Below, one piece after another: positions 41,061 through 55,861 of a stretch of DNA of 64,000 nt. The DNA comes from Rhizomucor pusillus (Eukaryota; Mucoromycota; Mucoromycetes; Mucorales; Lichtheimiaceae). The translations under genes were made by a program, and so were the position numbers. How positions within the stretch are numbered: position 1 is the stretch's first letter; each line of letters starts with the position of its first letter. Location: positions 1 through 64,000 of the forward strand of contig FWWN02000658.1 in the NCBI GenBank assembly GCA_900175165.2, given 5' to 3'. The notes under the pieces were generated by a model that was given only the letters and a program-made list of their open reading frames with translations, was not told where the DNA came from and searched no databases.

Positions 41061-41146
41061 CAGCGGCATTTTTGCGGAAAACTTTTTTTGGAACTCGGGT
41101 GGGTCCTTGATCGCTTCTGCTGCTGCCTTTTCATTTTCAGGACACC

Positions 41147-43360
<2,214 letters not shown>

Positions 43361-43540
43361 ATTGCATGTTATATTCATTTAGAGAGCACACCAAATTTTC
43401 AAGTTGGACAGATTAATAATAATAATCATATTAATATTAAAGAGGTGCTGGGCAGTATAGATATAAGAGGCTTTTAATGGGATTAAATAGCGATGAAGAG
43501 AACAAGATGGTGGGGAAGGTAGGATTAAAAAAGATGGTGG

Positions 43541-46426
43541 TTAAGATTGCTGTTGCTGTTGCTGCTGCTGTTGTTGTTCTTGTTGTTGTTGAGCTACTTT
43601 GCCAAGTTCAAAAAGAATAGTGTGGTACAAATTTCTGTAGATCTTTGTGCGTTGCGACCCGTTAGATGCTTCGTCCTCAGCTTCCTTTACTTTGACACCT
43701 AGTCTACCACCGGCCCATCGAGCCTGGTATATCAAAACTGTGAAACGCAGCGGCTCCCCTTGCGCGGCGGTCTGATCCATTGGAAGTTCAGGCTCATCTA
43801 TGCGGCTCGAGTGAGTCGAGTGTTCCATGTTCTCAGGTCGACGTAGGAATTTCAGCCAATCGGGATAATCGCATGTGCAGTGCAACGTGAATGGATCAAC
43901 AACCGATTGCTGTGTCCGTATGTTCATAAGCCAAAGCAGATCATTCAAATCATCCATCATCTTTTTGGGTGTGCTTCGGAAGAGGTGTCGACGGTTAAAG
44001 TTGAATAGGCTCTTTGGATGTGCTCCCAATGTTGGCATCGGTCCTTCGTCGCCCGATTCGGATACTCGCCCTGCAGGGATTGGTGGCACTGGCGGTATCG
44101 GGTCTGAATTCTTTGTCTGTTCCATGGATGATCGCTGGTATTTGAAGGCACCGCGGTTGATGGATAATCTTCTCCATGTTCCGCGCGGCTTCTTGTCGTC
44201 ATTAGCATTATTACTGCTATTATCAACCTTGAGGAATTGCTGGAACGTTTTCTTGAGTGGAGTCGAGGCAGATGCAGTTGGCGTGTTAGATGGTTTGTTG
44301 TCGGCTGATGCGGGAACAGGAGGCAAAGCTTTCTCGTTTGCATTCGCATCTGTTGAAGATCGCGGCGATTGGACATTGTTGCTAGGCAGGATCGCTCCCA
44401 GGCGCCGAGCAGCACTCTTGCTTCGTGAAAGTAACGTCGAAGACAAGCGGGCAGTGCTAGAACGAGTGGGTAAATTAACGCTTCCAGATCGGCTAAGGTT
44501 CGAAGTTTCGGGCGTTGTTAATTTAGGAGTGCTGGGTGCACGGTCAGTCTTTCTACGCGTCAAGGTAGTTTCTCCTGTTCCTAGACGAGTACGAGCGGTG
44601 ATGGTGCTATTGGAACGACGCAGAGTCGGTGTAGAGTAAGCTGCGGTTTGCTGTGCACGATTTAATTGGCTCTGTCTCTTGTCATATTCTTTCTTCTCTT
44701 TGACGAGGTAATATATTGAGACCAAAGGATCATACATGGCAGGTAGAGATAGAGGGTCGTCCTGGATTTGAGACGTTCGTTTGTTGCGCAGACTTCGCCG
44801 CCAGCGTGGCTTGCTAGACTGTGTGCCATTCAAGAGCTGCTGCTGATAGTTCTGATCTATCTGCGATGCTGCTAGCTGGTAATCGGAACATGCAATGATG
44901 GCTTCCAATTTTGCGTAGATTTCACGAGGTTCACCGAATCCGAACCCACCCATTCCCTCTACAATGTCCATGTCGATAGATTCCAGAGGCTGGCGATGCG
45001 GTAGATGGTTCTGTATCGGTTCATCGTACCCTTTGTTCATCCATGGATGGTTCCGCACTTGAGAAAGCGTATAGCGTCGTTTCGGGTCGACAACAAGCAC
45101 ATGCTGCAACAGATCAATGCAGTCTAATGCATGTGTCAGAGAAGTTAACTCATGTGATCATTTGTGCATGCAGTACCTTTGCTTAGGTGATCAGGGTATC
45201 CATCGACCTGCCCTGCCTTGATTTTCGCGTGCAGGGCGGGCAAACTGGTATCATCAAAAGGCACGCGGCCACAGACTAGGACGTAGAGCACGACTCCGAA
45301 GCTCCATACATCGACCTCGGGACCAGTGTAATGGCGGGCTTGGAGCAGCTCAGGTGCAGCGAAATACAACGAGCCACAGAATGTGCTTAGCAACCGTGAG
45401 GGCGAGTAGATGTTTGACAAGCCGAAATCAATTATCTTGATGTCCTCGTTGCTCGTGATCAGGATGTTTTCTATTTTGAGGTCTGTCCAAAAACGGAAAA
45501 GATGGAGTCAACCGGCCAGCTCCAGAAGGGCAAGCGAGCTCGTGCTTACCTCGATGTACAATTGAATTGCGGTGACAGTAATCTATATGAAACCTCGTTC
45601 TTTAATACACTTTGGACCTGAACATCGTGTTATCGTTTTGACGCTTTACCTAATGCGCTCACAATCTGTCTAGCGAATTTGCGGGCTTGCTTCTCGCGCA
45701 GCTTGCCATGGCTGATGATATAATCGAGTAACTGACCACCATCCACGTATTCCAAAAACATGTAATAATAGTCGCCCTCATTGATCCATTCTTTCAGCTG
45801 ACATATGTTTGGGTGGCGCAGGAGCTGCATCATGGCCATTTCCCGCACTGTACGCTGCTCACGTTCCTTGGGTGTGTCTTTGGGGTCTTTGGCTTTGGCG
45901 TTGTTGCTATCAGCAATAGCTGCCAAGTTCACCTTGGGCATGATCTTGACTGCATACTATGAATGAAAATACATATATAAAGGAACATTACAGTGCATCA
46001 GTGCATGAGAAAAAAGAAAAAGAGAGAGTTTCCTTGCACTGAGCAACGAACCTGTTGTCTGTCACTGTCAGTCAAGCACTCTGCGAGTTTGACCTTGCCC
46101 ATGCTGCCAGCACCAATGGTCTTGCGGTAAATGACATAGTTACCGACTCTCAGCACTCTTCGGCGTTCGGAAGCCTTTCGAGCAAGACTTTCTTGGCTGC
46201 GTCGCTTGCCGTTGCTACCATGGTGGTTGCTGCTATCCAGCGTGCTCGACTGGCTGTGCGAAGAAGCATCGTGCTTGCTTACAGAAGATTGCCGAGCAAT
46301 CGTTGAAGCATTCCGTCTACTCTCGGCCGAGGATTTGACTGATGGAGAGCGTCGAGCAAGTACCTCGGGCTCCCTGCGATATAGATCAGGCTCAGTGACA
46401 GGTGGCGCGACAGTGGTGGCTGTCAT
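43541..46426 (-). CDS. Kin1/Kin2-type (PAR-1/MARK-like) protein kinase
   Basis: Polarity and exocytosis kinase of the Kin1 family. Five exons: 46426-46052, 45956-45650, 45582-45550, 45482-45177, 45123-43541; 867 aa. Basic Ser-rich N-terminus, then the kinase domain (about 100-400): [63 protein letters not shown]...[14 protein letters not shown] long Ser/Thr/Pro-rich region follows, then a C-terminal part ([13 protein letters not shown]) that could be a KA1-like membrane-binding domain. It ends in a Gln run encoded mostly by CAG/CAA (43545-43595). The ATG at 46426 was chosen because longer frames lack a consistent splice. Confidence 0.9.
43544..43595 (-). repeat. Polyglutamine-coding tract
   Basis: CAA/CAG run encoding a C-terminal Gln-rich end (Gln run broken by one Glu, then Ser and stop) of the Kin1-like kinase. 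Mixed codons suggest it is less prone to slippage than a pure CAG tract. Confidence 0.85.
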
Positions 46427-46605
46427 GAGCAGAGAGGACTGAAAAGAAGATAGAAAAGGAAAAAGAGAACGGCAAGTATGGAAAAGGAGGGCAAGTAAGT
46501 ACCGCTTCAACGAGCTCATTTTCACTTGGCCCAAAGTGGGTCGCTTGTGTCACAGTAGGGCAAGCATCATGTTTTCAGATCGCAGATGTGTGTGCGCCCC
46601 AGTCT

Positions 46606-47714
46606 TTATTGTTGTTCTTGTTGTTGACGAGCAGAAGCAAGCCGCTCAATCGCTTCCTGTTCACATTTTACAATACAGCTTTCATTCTCTTGATACCGTC
46701 GCAGATACCGCTGCACAAAGCGGCATGTTGGGATAATGAGGAGTCTGTTTTGCTTCACCCACTCAAGCGCTCGTTTCACAAGCAGATCACCCAGTCCGAT
46801 GTTGCGATATCCAGCAGGCACCTCCTACTTTGCATATTAGTCTCTCCACGGACTCCAAATACCATACGAATAGACATACCGTGTGATATATCTCAATTAG
46901 ATTTTGCACTTGCGTTGGCAAATAGCAAAGAGCACCTGCGTTGTCACACTTAGTAACCTTGTCAACTTACAATTCAGGATTGCGTATGCTTACCTATGCT
47001 GCCCTTATTATCCAGTTTGAGTTTGAACATGTAGCAGCTGTAGTCGTGAATGATATCTGAGGTTTTGAATGCGTGTCGGACAGCTACTTGCGGCGCGACA
47101 ACATTTTTGCTGCTATTATTATTATTACTGCAACTACTGCTACTATTGCTGCTGCTACTACTATGGTCGGCTGGTATTGCGGAAGCGGTGGTGGTAGGAA
47201 ATGTCGAGGAGGATGGGGAGGAGATAGCAAGGGAGAAGGAGGATGTTTCTTCTGGCATACATGCTTGCTCAGCAACAGCCACGGTAGACGCAACGTCTAG
47301 CCTGCCAGTCGCTTGCGTAATTGATCGTTTGCTACTTGCTTTGCTTGATGAATTTGTATTCATTGTTCGTTCTGGTATCTGTGCAGTTTTTAGAGTATAA
47401 CTGAGAGTTTGCTGTGCATAGCGAGGTATTTTAGACTGGTTGTTGCCCAAAGCTGACGATTGCGATGGACGATCGTTTGAGCTGATCTGTTGATTTGCAG
47501 AGGAGGAGGAAGAAGAAGAAGAAGGCGATCCTGGTCTGGCGACCAAGGAAGAAGAGGACGGTGAGCATAAGAATGAGGAACCGGCTGTTGTCGTCCTGCG
47601 TCGCTTTGGACCTCGTGGCGGTCCACTGTTAACGAGAAGCTGTGGTTGCAAATCCAAAACGACTACGTGATGATTGGAAAAATGTGTGTTTGAAAAGGGA
47701 AAAGAAGGAAGCAT
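46606..47714 (-). CDS. GNAT-type acetyltransferase domain protein
   Basis: Three exons: 47714-46994, 46935-46880, 46824-46606; 331 aa. The C-terminal about 100 residues (YMFKLKLDNKGSIGALCYLP; IEIYHTEVPAGYRNIGLGD; LVKRALEWVKQNRLLIIPTC) follow the small GCN5-related family called Acetyltransf_CG in Pfam: the V-P...YR-x-x-G-L-G acetyl-CoA loop, then a Pro-Thr-Cys near the end. The N-terminal 240 residues are low-complexity Ser-, Asn- and Pro-rich sequence, much longer than in bacterial members of about 100 aa. The start is uncertain because the frame stays open upstream without an ATG. Substrate unknown. Confidence 0.75.
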
Positions 47715-48769
47715 TTGCCCATTGTCTTTTCGGGGGATGCTAGGTCTCACTTGAATCGATCTAGAGCCGTCCGGTTGCACGGACCAGCTCTCTCTGTATA
47801 CCTCTTTTTTTTGTATGTTTCTTTCCCCTTCCCTCTTTGGTCATTTGTTTGCAAGTATCTAAAGTGAAAAGGGAAGGTCCGCGGTAACTGGTAATATCTC
47901 GTTTTATGATTGCAAGGGATGCCTCTTTCAAAGCCAAGCACCACCCAGGTGAAACATACTTTGATTCGAAGCGAAGGTCTAGAACCCGTCGAAAGAATTT
48001 CCTTCATTCGGCCCGTTTTTGGTAATCATTCAGAGCTTTGCATTTTCGCTCCTTTCTTCCTGCAATCTATGTACACAAAGGGACTACATGCATTTCCCCA
48101 AATGATATCTATCATTCGGAATGAGAGTACGTCCAATGTACAGCTTGCTTCCACGTGGATATTAGGACAAGGTTATATGAGTCTATTCATTTACACACCC
48201 AGATAAGTGGAGGAACGTAAAGGATCACAGCCGGCTAAAAGTCTATCATCTGCCTTTTCATATTTCTGTTTGACCTCACGATACTGTAAACTAACTGATG
48301 TTCGATCTAAAAAGTTTGGACAAGCACACACATATTGAGCATAATCCGTCATCACCGGAGTTTCGTTTACCTGTCTGTCGTCAGCGGGAGGATTCCACTA
48401 AAAAGACAATAGGGAGTCCAATCCATAGTTATTCCCCAAATAACAGAATGTTTTATTGTTATTTGGATGGTACTAGATTTAACTCGTAGACGCGTATATG
48501 TGGGGATGCACAGAAAGAAAAAGAAAACGTTTTTGGGAAAAATTAGGAAGCTGATGATTATTCTTGCCGCCGCCTATACCCATGACATCATGCTATGATC
48601 GCACTTTTTTTTCCTTTGTCTTCATCGGTTTCATACGCGGCTGCTTTCACCCCACTTCTTCCTCTTAACTAAACTATTTACTACGCGTTCAAAAGGTATA
48701 CTTGAGAATATCATTCCTTGGGCTTTCTTCTGACAAGCGAATACCATTACCGAGTAGTTGACATATGAA
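47715..48769. other. Intergenic, divergent promoters
   Basis: Between the acetyltransferase gene and the plus-strand caleosin gene. Overlapping short frames only, no recognised gene. Confidence 0.45.
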
Positions 48770-50866
48770 ATGAGCTTCCCTCACGAGACAGACACTTCCA
48801 CACACAGTAGTGCCTTGGGCGAATCGTGGGCAAGCGTAGCCGCCTCTGCACATGAGAGACGGCACTCGAGCGACGATCCATCAAATAACGATGAGACTGA
48901 GTTTCCATTACCGCAACAAGTAGCACAAAAGGATAACGCAAAAGCAAGTGCAACGCAGGGTGTGCGCGACCTTTTGGAGAAGAAAAATGGCAAGTACAAG
49001 CCTTAAAGAAATAGTACGATGCTATGTTAATCCGACTTGCACCCGCAGTGGAGCAAAATGATAGCAAAGATAATGAATCGAATCAAGAAGAGACAAATAC
49101 GCCGTATGCCGACAAGGCCAGGGAGGCTGCACCGCGTTACACAGATCAAGAGTATCCATTACCGCAGAAGACCGCTCAAGGAAAGCAATCGGAATCTGTC
49201 TCTTCGCAAGGTGTTGGTGACCTTCTAAACCATAATAACAATAAGGATAAAAAAGGTAAATTACATGGCAACAATGTATAGAGGTGCTGTCATCTAACGT
49301 ATCTTTGCAGTCCCAGATCCCACTGTCCCACCACATCCGGAGCGATCATTTGCGACAGTAGCTGGTAACAAAGATTTCCCCGGGCTTGAAATTACTGCAG
49401 ACGCAAGCCCAGTTTCGGGTACATCCGGAGAAGGAGAAAGTTTGTCGAGCATTCCCGATGTAAAAGATATGCTTGGTGCCAGCTCAGGTAAAACTTGGAT
49501 CACGCCATGATTGTTGAGAGAGATCACAACAGCTGACGACTGTCTGTGATCGTTTTAGTCAAAGTTCCACCTCCTCCTCCTAGCCAGAGCTTTGCCAAGG
49601 TTGCTGCGAAAGGCGACGCTGAGGAGAAAGAGCGGACGCCTGCACCCCGCACTGTAGAACTGAGAAAGCTGAACGACGAAGCTCAAAAGATGCAAGAAAA
49701 CCGCTCACTGGCGGACAAAACACACGAGGAATTCCCTACACTAAGTCAATCCAACTTGATGGCAGGCCAGGGCGCCTCGCCTGAAACGAAACAAGATAGG
49801 GCATTGTTTACAGAGATATCAAAACTCAGCGAGGCGGCAGATGCGAACGAGCATGAGAGAGGATCTGATGCTACGCCGCAGGTGGCAGCGTCGCCTTCGT
49901 TTGCACATGTCACAAAGAGTAACCTTGACGAGGCACCGCCGTCCGTACCGCCCAAACTTGTGCATACGCAGCCAGTGTATGATGAAGAAACAATGCTAGC
50001 GGATAGTGCTCGCAGGGAGATGCGAAAGTGGCGTGACATGGAAGAACATGAAAAACGTAAGGAAAAAAGAATACAATGCCTTGTAAAGAACAATGTCTGA
50101 CATTAGCTGTTATACATAGCGGAGAAACTCGAGCCAGAGATGGAGCCTATGGAACAGAAGAAAGAGGCTGTCGAACAGTATATCGAGCGCGAAGCTGAAC
50201 GGAAAGTCGAAGGGAAACCCACGGCCACCGAAGGTAGCCTGGTCATTAAACGCCGTCTCGAGCTTTTTGATCGACGCAATAAGGGCAAATTCACGATCAT
50301 CGATACTCTGTTGTGTAAGTCTGGAGAACTTTGTACTCGCACCTGGGTATACTAATTAGAATATACCCGGTAGCCTTGCGCAAGCTCGGGTACTGGTGGT
50401 TTACTGCCATTCCAACCGCTATTATTGTGCACCTGAGATTGTCGCCTTTGACATCCCCCTACAGATTCCCCTTTATTTATCGCAGCCCTATTGATCTGAT
50501 CAGGCTACCTGTCTACACTGACCGCGTTCGACCAGCTTTAGCATGCAGTGCTCCCCTAGCAGGCCGGCCAGAGGTTACTGAGCGTTTTGGAACAAGATCC
50601 TCTGACGGCTTCCGTGGTTTAGGATTCTGGGGAGGTGTGCGCGCATTAAAGTACGAGGAGGCCTTGCAATGGTGGCAATTCGTGCCTTGGTAAGACTACA
50701 AATTGGAGAGAGTATATCGTTTTCTTCTCATTGAGCTCTGAATCATCCGTGTAGGTCTATTCATCGATTGCAATGGTTTGTCACCTATACAGTGCTGCAA
50801 GACCCAAAGAGTCATTTAGTTTCTGACTCTGCTCTTGTTGGTATTGCCAATGAACCGAATGTATAA
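48770..50866 (+). CDS. Caleosin-domain protein with repetitive N-terminal extension
   Basis: Seven exons: 48770-48989, 49049-49255, 49311-49487, 49559-50056, 50120-50314, 50374-50689, 50755-50866; 574 aa. Residues about 405-574 are caleosin-like: an EF-hand-type loop FDRRNKGKFTIIDTL, then LRKLGYWWFTAIPTAIIVHL (membrane-anchoring helix), a proline knot LRLSPLTSPYRFP, and a C-terminal part HRLQWFVTYTVLQDPKSHLV. Caleosins are lipid-droplet proteins, often haem peroxygenases. The EF loop lacks acidic residues at positions 3 and 5. The first about 370 residues are hydrophilic units, each carrying SWASVA/PYADKA/SFATVA plus a FPLPQ- or DLL-like segment; exons 1-4 all end in phase 1. Intron 1 (48990-49048) is GC-AG. 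Function of the extension is unknown. Confidence 0.8.
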
Positions 50867-52001
50867 ATAACATTTATACTTTTATTGCTATATGTATGAG
50901 GAAATAAAAGCCTAGTGTAAATATTTTGTATCTCACGATGGAACACGAAGTGAGGTTTTAACGCATTGAATACGCATGCCGACTTTCCCACCTGCCATCG
51001 TTCTCTCATCATTCTAATCGACCCTCGATGGTCAGAAGACCAATAGTAGACTTGTACAGATATGAAATTGATCAGTTGTTACAGAGGCTTAAAAACAATA
51101 TAGGGTGTCACTATGGGTACGTTGACCAACATTCCCCAGCTGGTACTGAGATATCAGATATCTATGCACAACCGGTCGTCTTCAGCATGACATTCTTATG
51201 AATACCAAAGCAGGTTGTAGTCGTAGCTCATTACCACTGGACCTCGATAATGAACGCACATATCTAGAATGGGATCGTGTCATAAACGGCATTGTTGCAT
51301 CATCATTATATTTGGAAGAATTCATTCAGTGAGCACGCGCTAATGGCCCGTCAAGCTGGCCGTGGACACTTGTGCTACGTGTCGTGCTAAAATAGTGGAG
51401 GGGGGAAAAGCTTACAACAATTATTAAAGACTGCTATCTTTAGATCGCTGGGTGGTCCTTGTATGTAGGTGTATTTATTTGCCAAGAAACCCATTCTACC
51501 ACCGATGGTGGAACATCAAATGATCTACCGTCGAGGAGGGACGATCTCAAAGGACGACGCCAAATTTATCTCCTCCATAGCTAGCCGGCGATCAGAAGGA
51601 TATAAGCAACAACCAGTACCATTCCACGCATACCTTCTTGAATAGCTAGTACAGACGGCAATCTGCAATGCCTCGGAGTAGACCTTTTAGCTTTATAATT
51701 CATTGCTGGAATTATATAATTTTATAAGTTGTACATTTCGATTTTATAAAGTAGTCATTTCCTATGTTTACACAACGATCCGGGAGAAAGAATAAACGAG
51801 CTGACTTTTTTGCTTCTTTTTTTTTGTTACAGGTGATGTACATGAGGTGTATGTGCGCGTGTGTGTATGTTTGCCAGACAGGGAGGTTGGTGTTATTTCG
51901 TGTGTGTTTGTGCGTGTGTGCGTGCGTGTGTGTGTAAATATGTGCTTGCATTACATTGCAGACTGTGGAGATCGTGCGCCGCATTGACACAAGATATTCG
52001 T
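50867..52001. other. Intergenic with GT-rich tract
   Basis: No gene recognised. Contains an imperfect GT/GTGC repeat at about 51846-51945, the 3' flank of the caleosin gene and the 3' flank of the DUF8032-like gene (convergent). Confidence 0.5.
51846..51945 (+). repeat. GT-rich simple repeat
   Basis: Two blocks of alternating GT/GC purine-pyrimidine sequence (GTGTGCGTGTGTGCGTGCGTG type), a composition that can adopt Z-DNA. It lies between two convergent genes. Confidence 0.8.
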
Positions 52002-53144
52002 TTACGCCCTGGACATGCTTCGACGACCTCGGAGAGTGCCATTCTCCACTTTCTCTTGACGGGAGACCCGGCGGGATTTTAGCTGATGATGTCGGTTACG
52101 GTAACTGTCCACTGCACGTTGTAAAAGGCCACGCTTTCCGACCAGGACATCTCGATTGAGCCAGCATAGCTTCCAGCCCAGGGTATTACAGCTAGTCTCA
52201 TAATCCCAACGATTGCCCTCGTACTCCTCTCTTGAGACGTTTGCCCGAGGGTAGATCTATATAACATTTCACGACAATTAATCCAAAAGGCTGGATTTAG
52301 ATTAAAAGTGGATTGAACCTACGGTGTTTGCATTCTTAAAGTCGTCTGGCACTTGATTGAGGTTGACGCTTTCTATATCCGCGCGTATGCTGTACTCTGT
52401 AACGATTCTGTCGTGCGAGTAGAGAAAATTGATCCATTCGATGCCATCTTTGTAAACAGACGTGGGTGCATGAAGCGTCAAGGAAACTTGATGTGCCACA
52501 GAATTCTGTACGGAATTTCTGCGCCGAGAACTTGATCCGCGCCGCCGGTGCGTCTCGTCCGCTGATTTCCTGCGAGACGAGGTCGATAGTTGCCGCAGGC
52601 TCGTACTATTACTGGGTTGCAGCAGCCTCACGTTGGTCCTGGGCGGCTGCGGCTGTGGCGGCCCATATCTTGCAACATACTCCTCATCGAACGTGGTGGG
52701 CGGAGGAGTCGGAGGCATTGCATCCTGTGCTAACGGGTGCCAATTTGCAGGAGGTGGATAGTCTCCTGGCATTGCTCCGAAGGGTACATTTATTGTCGGA
52801 TGTATAGAAATCGAGGGATCAAACGTGGCAACAGCGTTGTTGTTGTTAGTAGTAGTAGTTCCTCCTGCTGCTGCTTCGCTTGTCGCTGCCGCTGGGTTTT
52901 GTGGCTGCTGTGGGAACGTCGGCGGGGCAGCAGCCGTGGGAGGAATCAATGGCTCGTAGATCAATTCATCAAAGCTCCATATCCCACCACCAAACGGCTG
53001 TGCGAGCGAGTCCAGGAGGTATGGAGGTTCCGTTGAAGGATCTGTAAAAGAATTACTAGCTGAGCCTTCAAGCGCTTCGTTCATCGCATTCTGCAGAGTG
53101 CTGTCTCCGACGTTTGTATAGTCATTGTGTCGCAGCGGATCCAT
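52002..53144 (-). CDS. DUF8032-like fungal regulator
   Basis: Two exons, 53144-52323 and 52256-52002 (donor GTAGGT), 358 aa. The N-terminal two thirds is Pro/Asn/Thr-rich low complexity, with the basic stretch ADETHRRRGSSSRRRNSVQ. The C-terminal domain runs EWINFLYSHDRIVTEYSIRA, then IYPRANVSREEYEGNRWDY and ETSCNTLGWKLCWLN, a fungal domain that I associate with Pfam DUF8032 (recalled, not searched). Proteins of this type are often annotated as putative transcription regulators. The frame is open upstream to 53447, but that part looks non-coding, so the ATG at 53144 is used. Confidence 0.72.
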
Positions 53145-53744
53145 ATCGATTAAATTGGTACGAAGGTTTACTGTTATCTTTTGTTTGCTTGCCAAGAAAA
53201 GAACAGGGAACTTGAGTAACTGCGAGTAACGAAGAAGAAAAATATAAACAAAAAGGCAATAGACGGAATAAGAGTGAAAAAGAAAAACGGAAACTTTCGA
53301 AAAATCGTTGTCTGCTGGCGAACGTAAAACCGGGCATTGGAAATCCATATGCAGCCATTCAGAAACATATCCATTCAAGCACGCTCTGCTACAAAATTTT
53401 TCAGCCAATCCGTCGCGACATGTATATGCTGGAAGCAAGCGTGTCAAGTCAATTTCGACAGGAGTAGTGCAAGTGGTGCAAGTGCAACGTGGGACTGTAG
53501 CTTCACTGATTTAGGGCCATTTACAGTCATTGAATGCATGGAGGCAAGACTGCGCGGCAGAAACTACCTTTTTTTGTAGAAATTGTTCGAAAATAGGAAT
53601 ACACCGCGACGCCAAGTGTTGCACATAATCTAAATATACAAAGCTCGGGGGAACAACGTATTCCCGCATCCCGTTTATAAAGGCCCAATCTTCAATCCTA
53701 CACTGGATCTGCCCTGAGAAAACCCTTTAGCTTTCAACTCTCCA
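53145..53744. promoter_or_regulatory. Divergent promoter region with TATA box for chitin deacetylase
   Basis: 600 bp between two divergent starts. TATAAA at 53676-53681 lies 64 bp upstream of the chitin deacetylase ATG, followed by a pyrimidine-rich leader: a typical strong fungal promoter. No element for the minus-strand gene was recognised. Confidence 0.55.
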
Positions 53745-55110
53745 ATGTCGTTCCTTTCTCGCGCCGCGCTAGTCGCTGTCCCTGTTTTCTTTGGCCAGGC
53801 TGCTTACGGTGTCCAATACTGGACTAACTTTAACAGCTCGGTCGACCCTACCAACATTACCATCCCTAGCATCGCTCAAACTACCTCCTACGACGTTACT
53901 ACCGAGTGTACCTATTACCAACCAACCACCTTCACCTTCGACCAGTCCGAATGGCCTACTATCTGGGAAACTGCCACCTCCAATGGCATGAACGAGACCC
54001 AGGAGTTCAAGAACCTTTACAACTCCATTGACTGGTCCTCGATGCCTAACATTTCTGTTCGCACTCTCAGTGCTGACGGAAGCATCAACACTGACGGCTA
54101 TGATATGTCCACTGACCCTGACTGCTGGTGGTCCGCTACAACTTGCACGGTCCCCAAGCACGAGAACGTCAATGCTGATATCTATGCTTGCCCTGAACCC
54201 GAAACTTGGGGTCTCACTTACGATGACGGTCCCAACTGCTCTCACAATGCTTTCTATGACTATCTCGCTGAAAACAAACTCAAGGCAACCATGTTCTACA
54301 TTGGCTCAAATGTTATCGACTGGCCCTACGGTGCCATGCGCGGTCTTAAGGATGGTCACCACATTGCCGACCACACATGGTCTCACCAATTGATGACTAC
54401 CCTCACCAACGAGGAAGTCCTTGCTGAACTCTACTACACCCAAAAGGCTATCAAGTTGGTTACCGGCGTTACTCCCAAGTACTGGCGTCCTGTAAGTGAT
54501 GTATTTCCATCACACATTATCGCTAAACTAAATCAACAATGATGTATAGGCTTTCGGTGATGTTGACGACCGTGTCCGTTGGATCGCCACCCAATTGAAT
54601 CTTACCACCGTCCTCTGGAACCTCGACACCAACGACTGGGCTGCCGGTAATAGCGAACCGGTTGAGCAAGTCCAGGCTAATTACCAGGACTTTATTGAGA
54701 TGGGTAGCAACGGCACCTTTGCCAACAGCGGCAACATTGTCCTCACTCACGAAATCGACAACACCACCATGCAGCTTGCTCTCGACAACTTGCCCAACAT
54801 TGTCAAGAACTACAAGCACGTCCTTGACGTTGCTACCTGCATGAACATAACCTACCCTTACATCGAACAGTCCATCAGCTACCCCAGCTTCAGCGAGGCT
54901 ATCAGCAACTCTTCTACTACCAACTCCACATCTGCTTCTTCCTCAGGTGCTGCTGCCTCCGGCTCCTCTGGTTCGACTGCCGCTGCCTCCGGTTCCGCTA
55001 CCCTGAACGCCGACGTTGCAAACAGCGCTGCTGCTGTCGTTCGCGTTTCTCCTGGCATGGCCGCTGGTCTCTTGGTTTCGGTTGCCGCCGTTGTCGGCGC
55101 TTTCGCCTAG
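53745..55110 (+). CDS. Chitin deacetylase (CE4), GPI-anchored type
   Basis: Secreted polysaccharide deacetylase that turns chitin into chitosan, a major wall polymer of Mucoromycota. Exons 53745-54491 and 54550-55110; 435 aa. Signal peptide in about residues 1-22 (MSFLSRAALVAVPVFFGQAA). CE4 motifs: TYDDGP (about 158-163), HTWSH (about 209-213), RPAFGDVDDR (formed across the intron), LWNLDTNDW and IVLTHEID. The C-terminus has a Ser/Ala/Gly-rich stalk followed by a hydrophobic end (AAGLLVSVAAVVGAFA), the pattern of a GPI signal. Codon use is strongly biased, suggesting high expression. Several N-glycosylation sequons (NxS/T) are present. Confidence 0.96.
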
Positions 55111-55861
55111 ACTTTCTCTTTAAAAGAAAAGCTCTCATTTTTGTCTGTTGTTTTATTGTATAAGTATCCGGCATTGCTAGACGCATTGCCCACATTTGCA
55201 ATATGATATCATTTAACCCTCCATTTTTTTGTTCCAAAAGCTTTTTTTCCGTTCGTTGCTCTTGTTCATCCATCATATCAATTGTTCTTTTCAAACCCGA
55301 TCACACTTACACCAAACCCCCAAACTACAAAACAAGGTTTTACATCATCATCAAGTTTGTGATACCTTAAGGGACTTGGTTGCACAGTCTTGGCGCTTTG
55401 GCATCTGAAAGCCCTCATCTGTGTGTTACATGGTCTATGCCTTCCAACTCCCGTCCGCGATCACCGTATAATCACACACAATGGATTTGTACTCGTCTGC
55501 TATACACAGGAAACGCCTGCGGTCTGGGGGATGTACAGAGCTGGAGATTCATTTTCCCGGTAATCTCGTAATAAATCGCATTCCGTGCGGTCGCTTTGAT
55601 TGAAAAGGTAGGAGGTAAAGGAGAGGAGGTATTAGAGAGCGGGAAGGCGGGGCAATTAATACCGACGCTATTCCAAAATCGGCAGTGCGGCAATCGACTC
55701 TACTGCATTTGTGTGTCCGCCGACATATAGAAAATACCATGTGCTTATCAATAGCCAATCGAACCCATCATTGTTTGTCTGACGAAAGCAACGATAGGGA
55801 CTTCCTAACAGTTGAATATGCAAGCAAAAGTGAAAAGAGAGAACAGGGCTATTTACATTGA
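55111..55861. other. Intergenic, convergent 3' flanks
   Basis: Between the chitin deacetylase stop and the stop of the convergent MYSM1-like gene. T-rich just after the deacetylase. No gene recognised. Confidence 0.5.

Noticed and set aside
53145..53447. Upstream extension of the DUF8032-like frame
   Set aside because: The extra translation is Phe/Leu/Tyr-rich from an AT-rich leader and does not resemble the family N-terminus.
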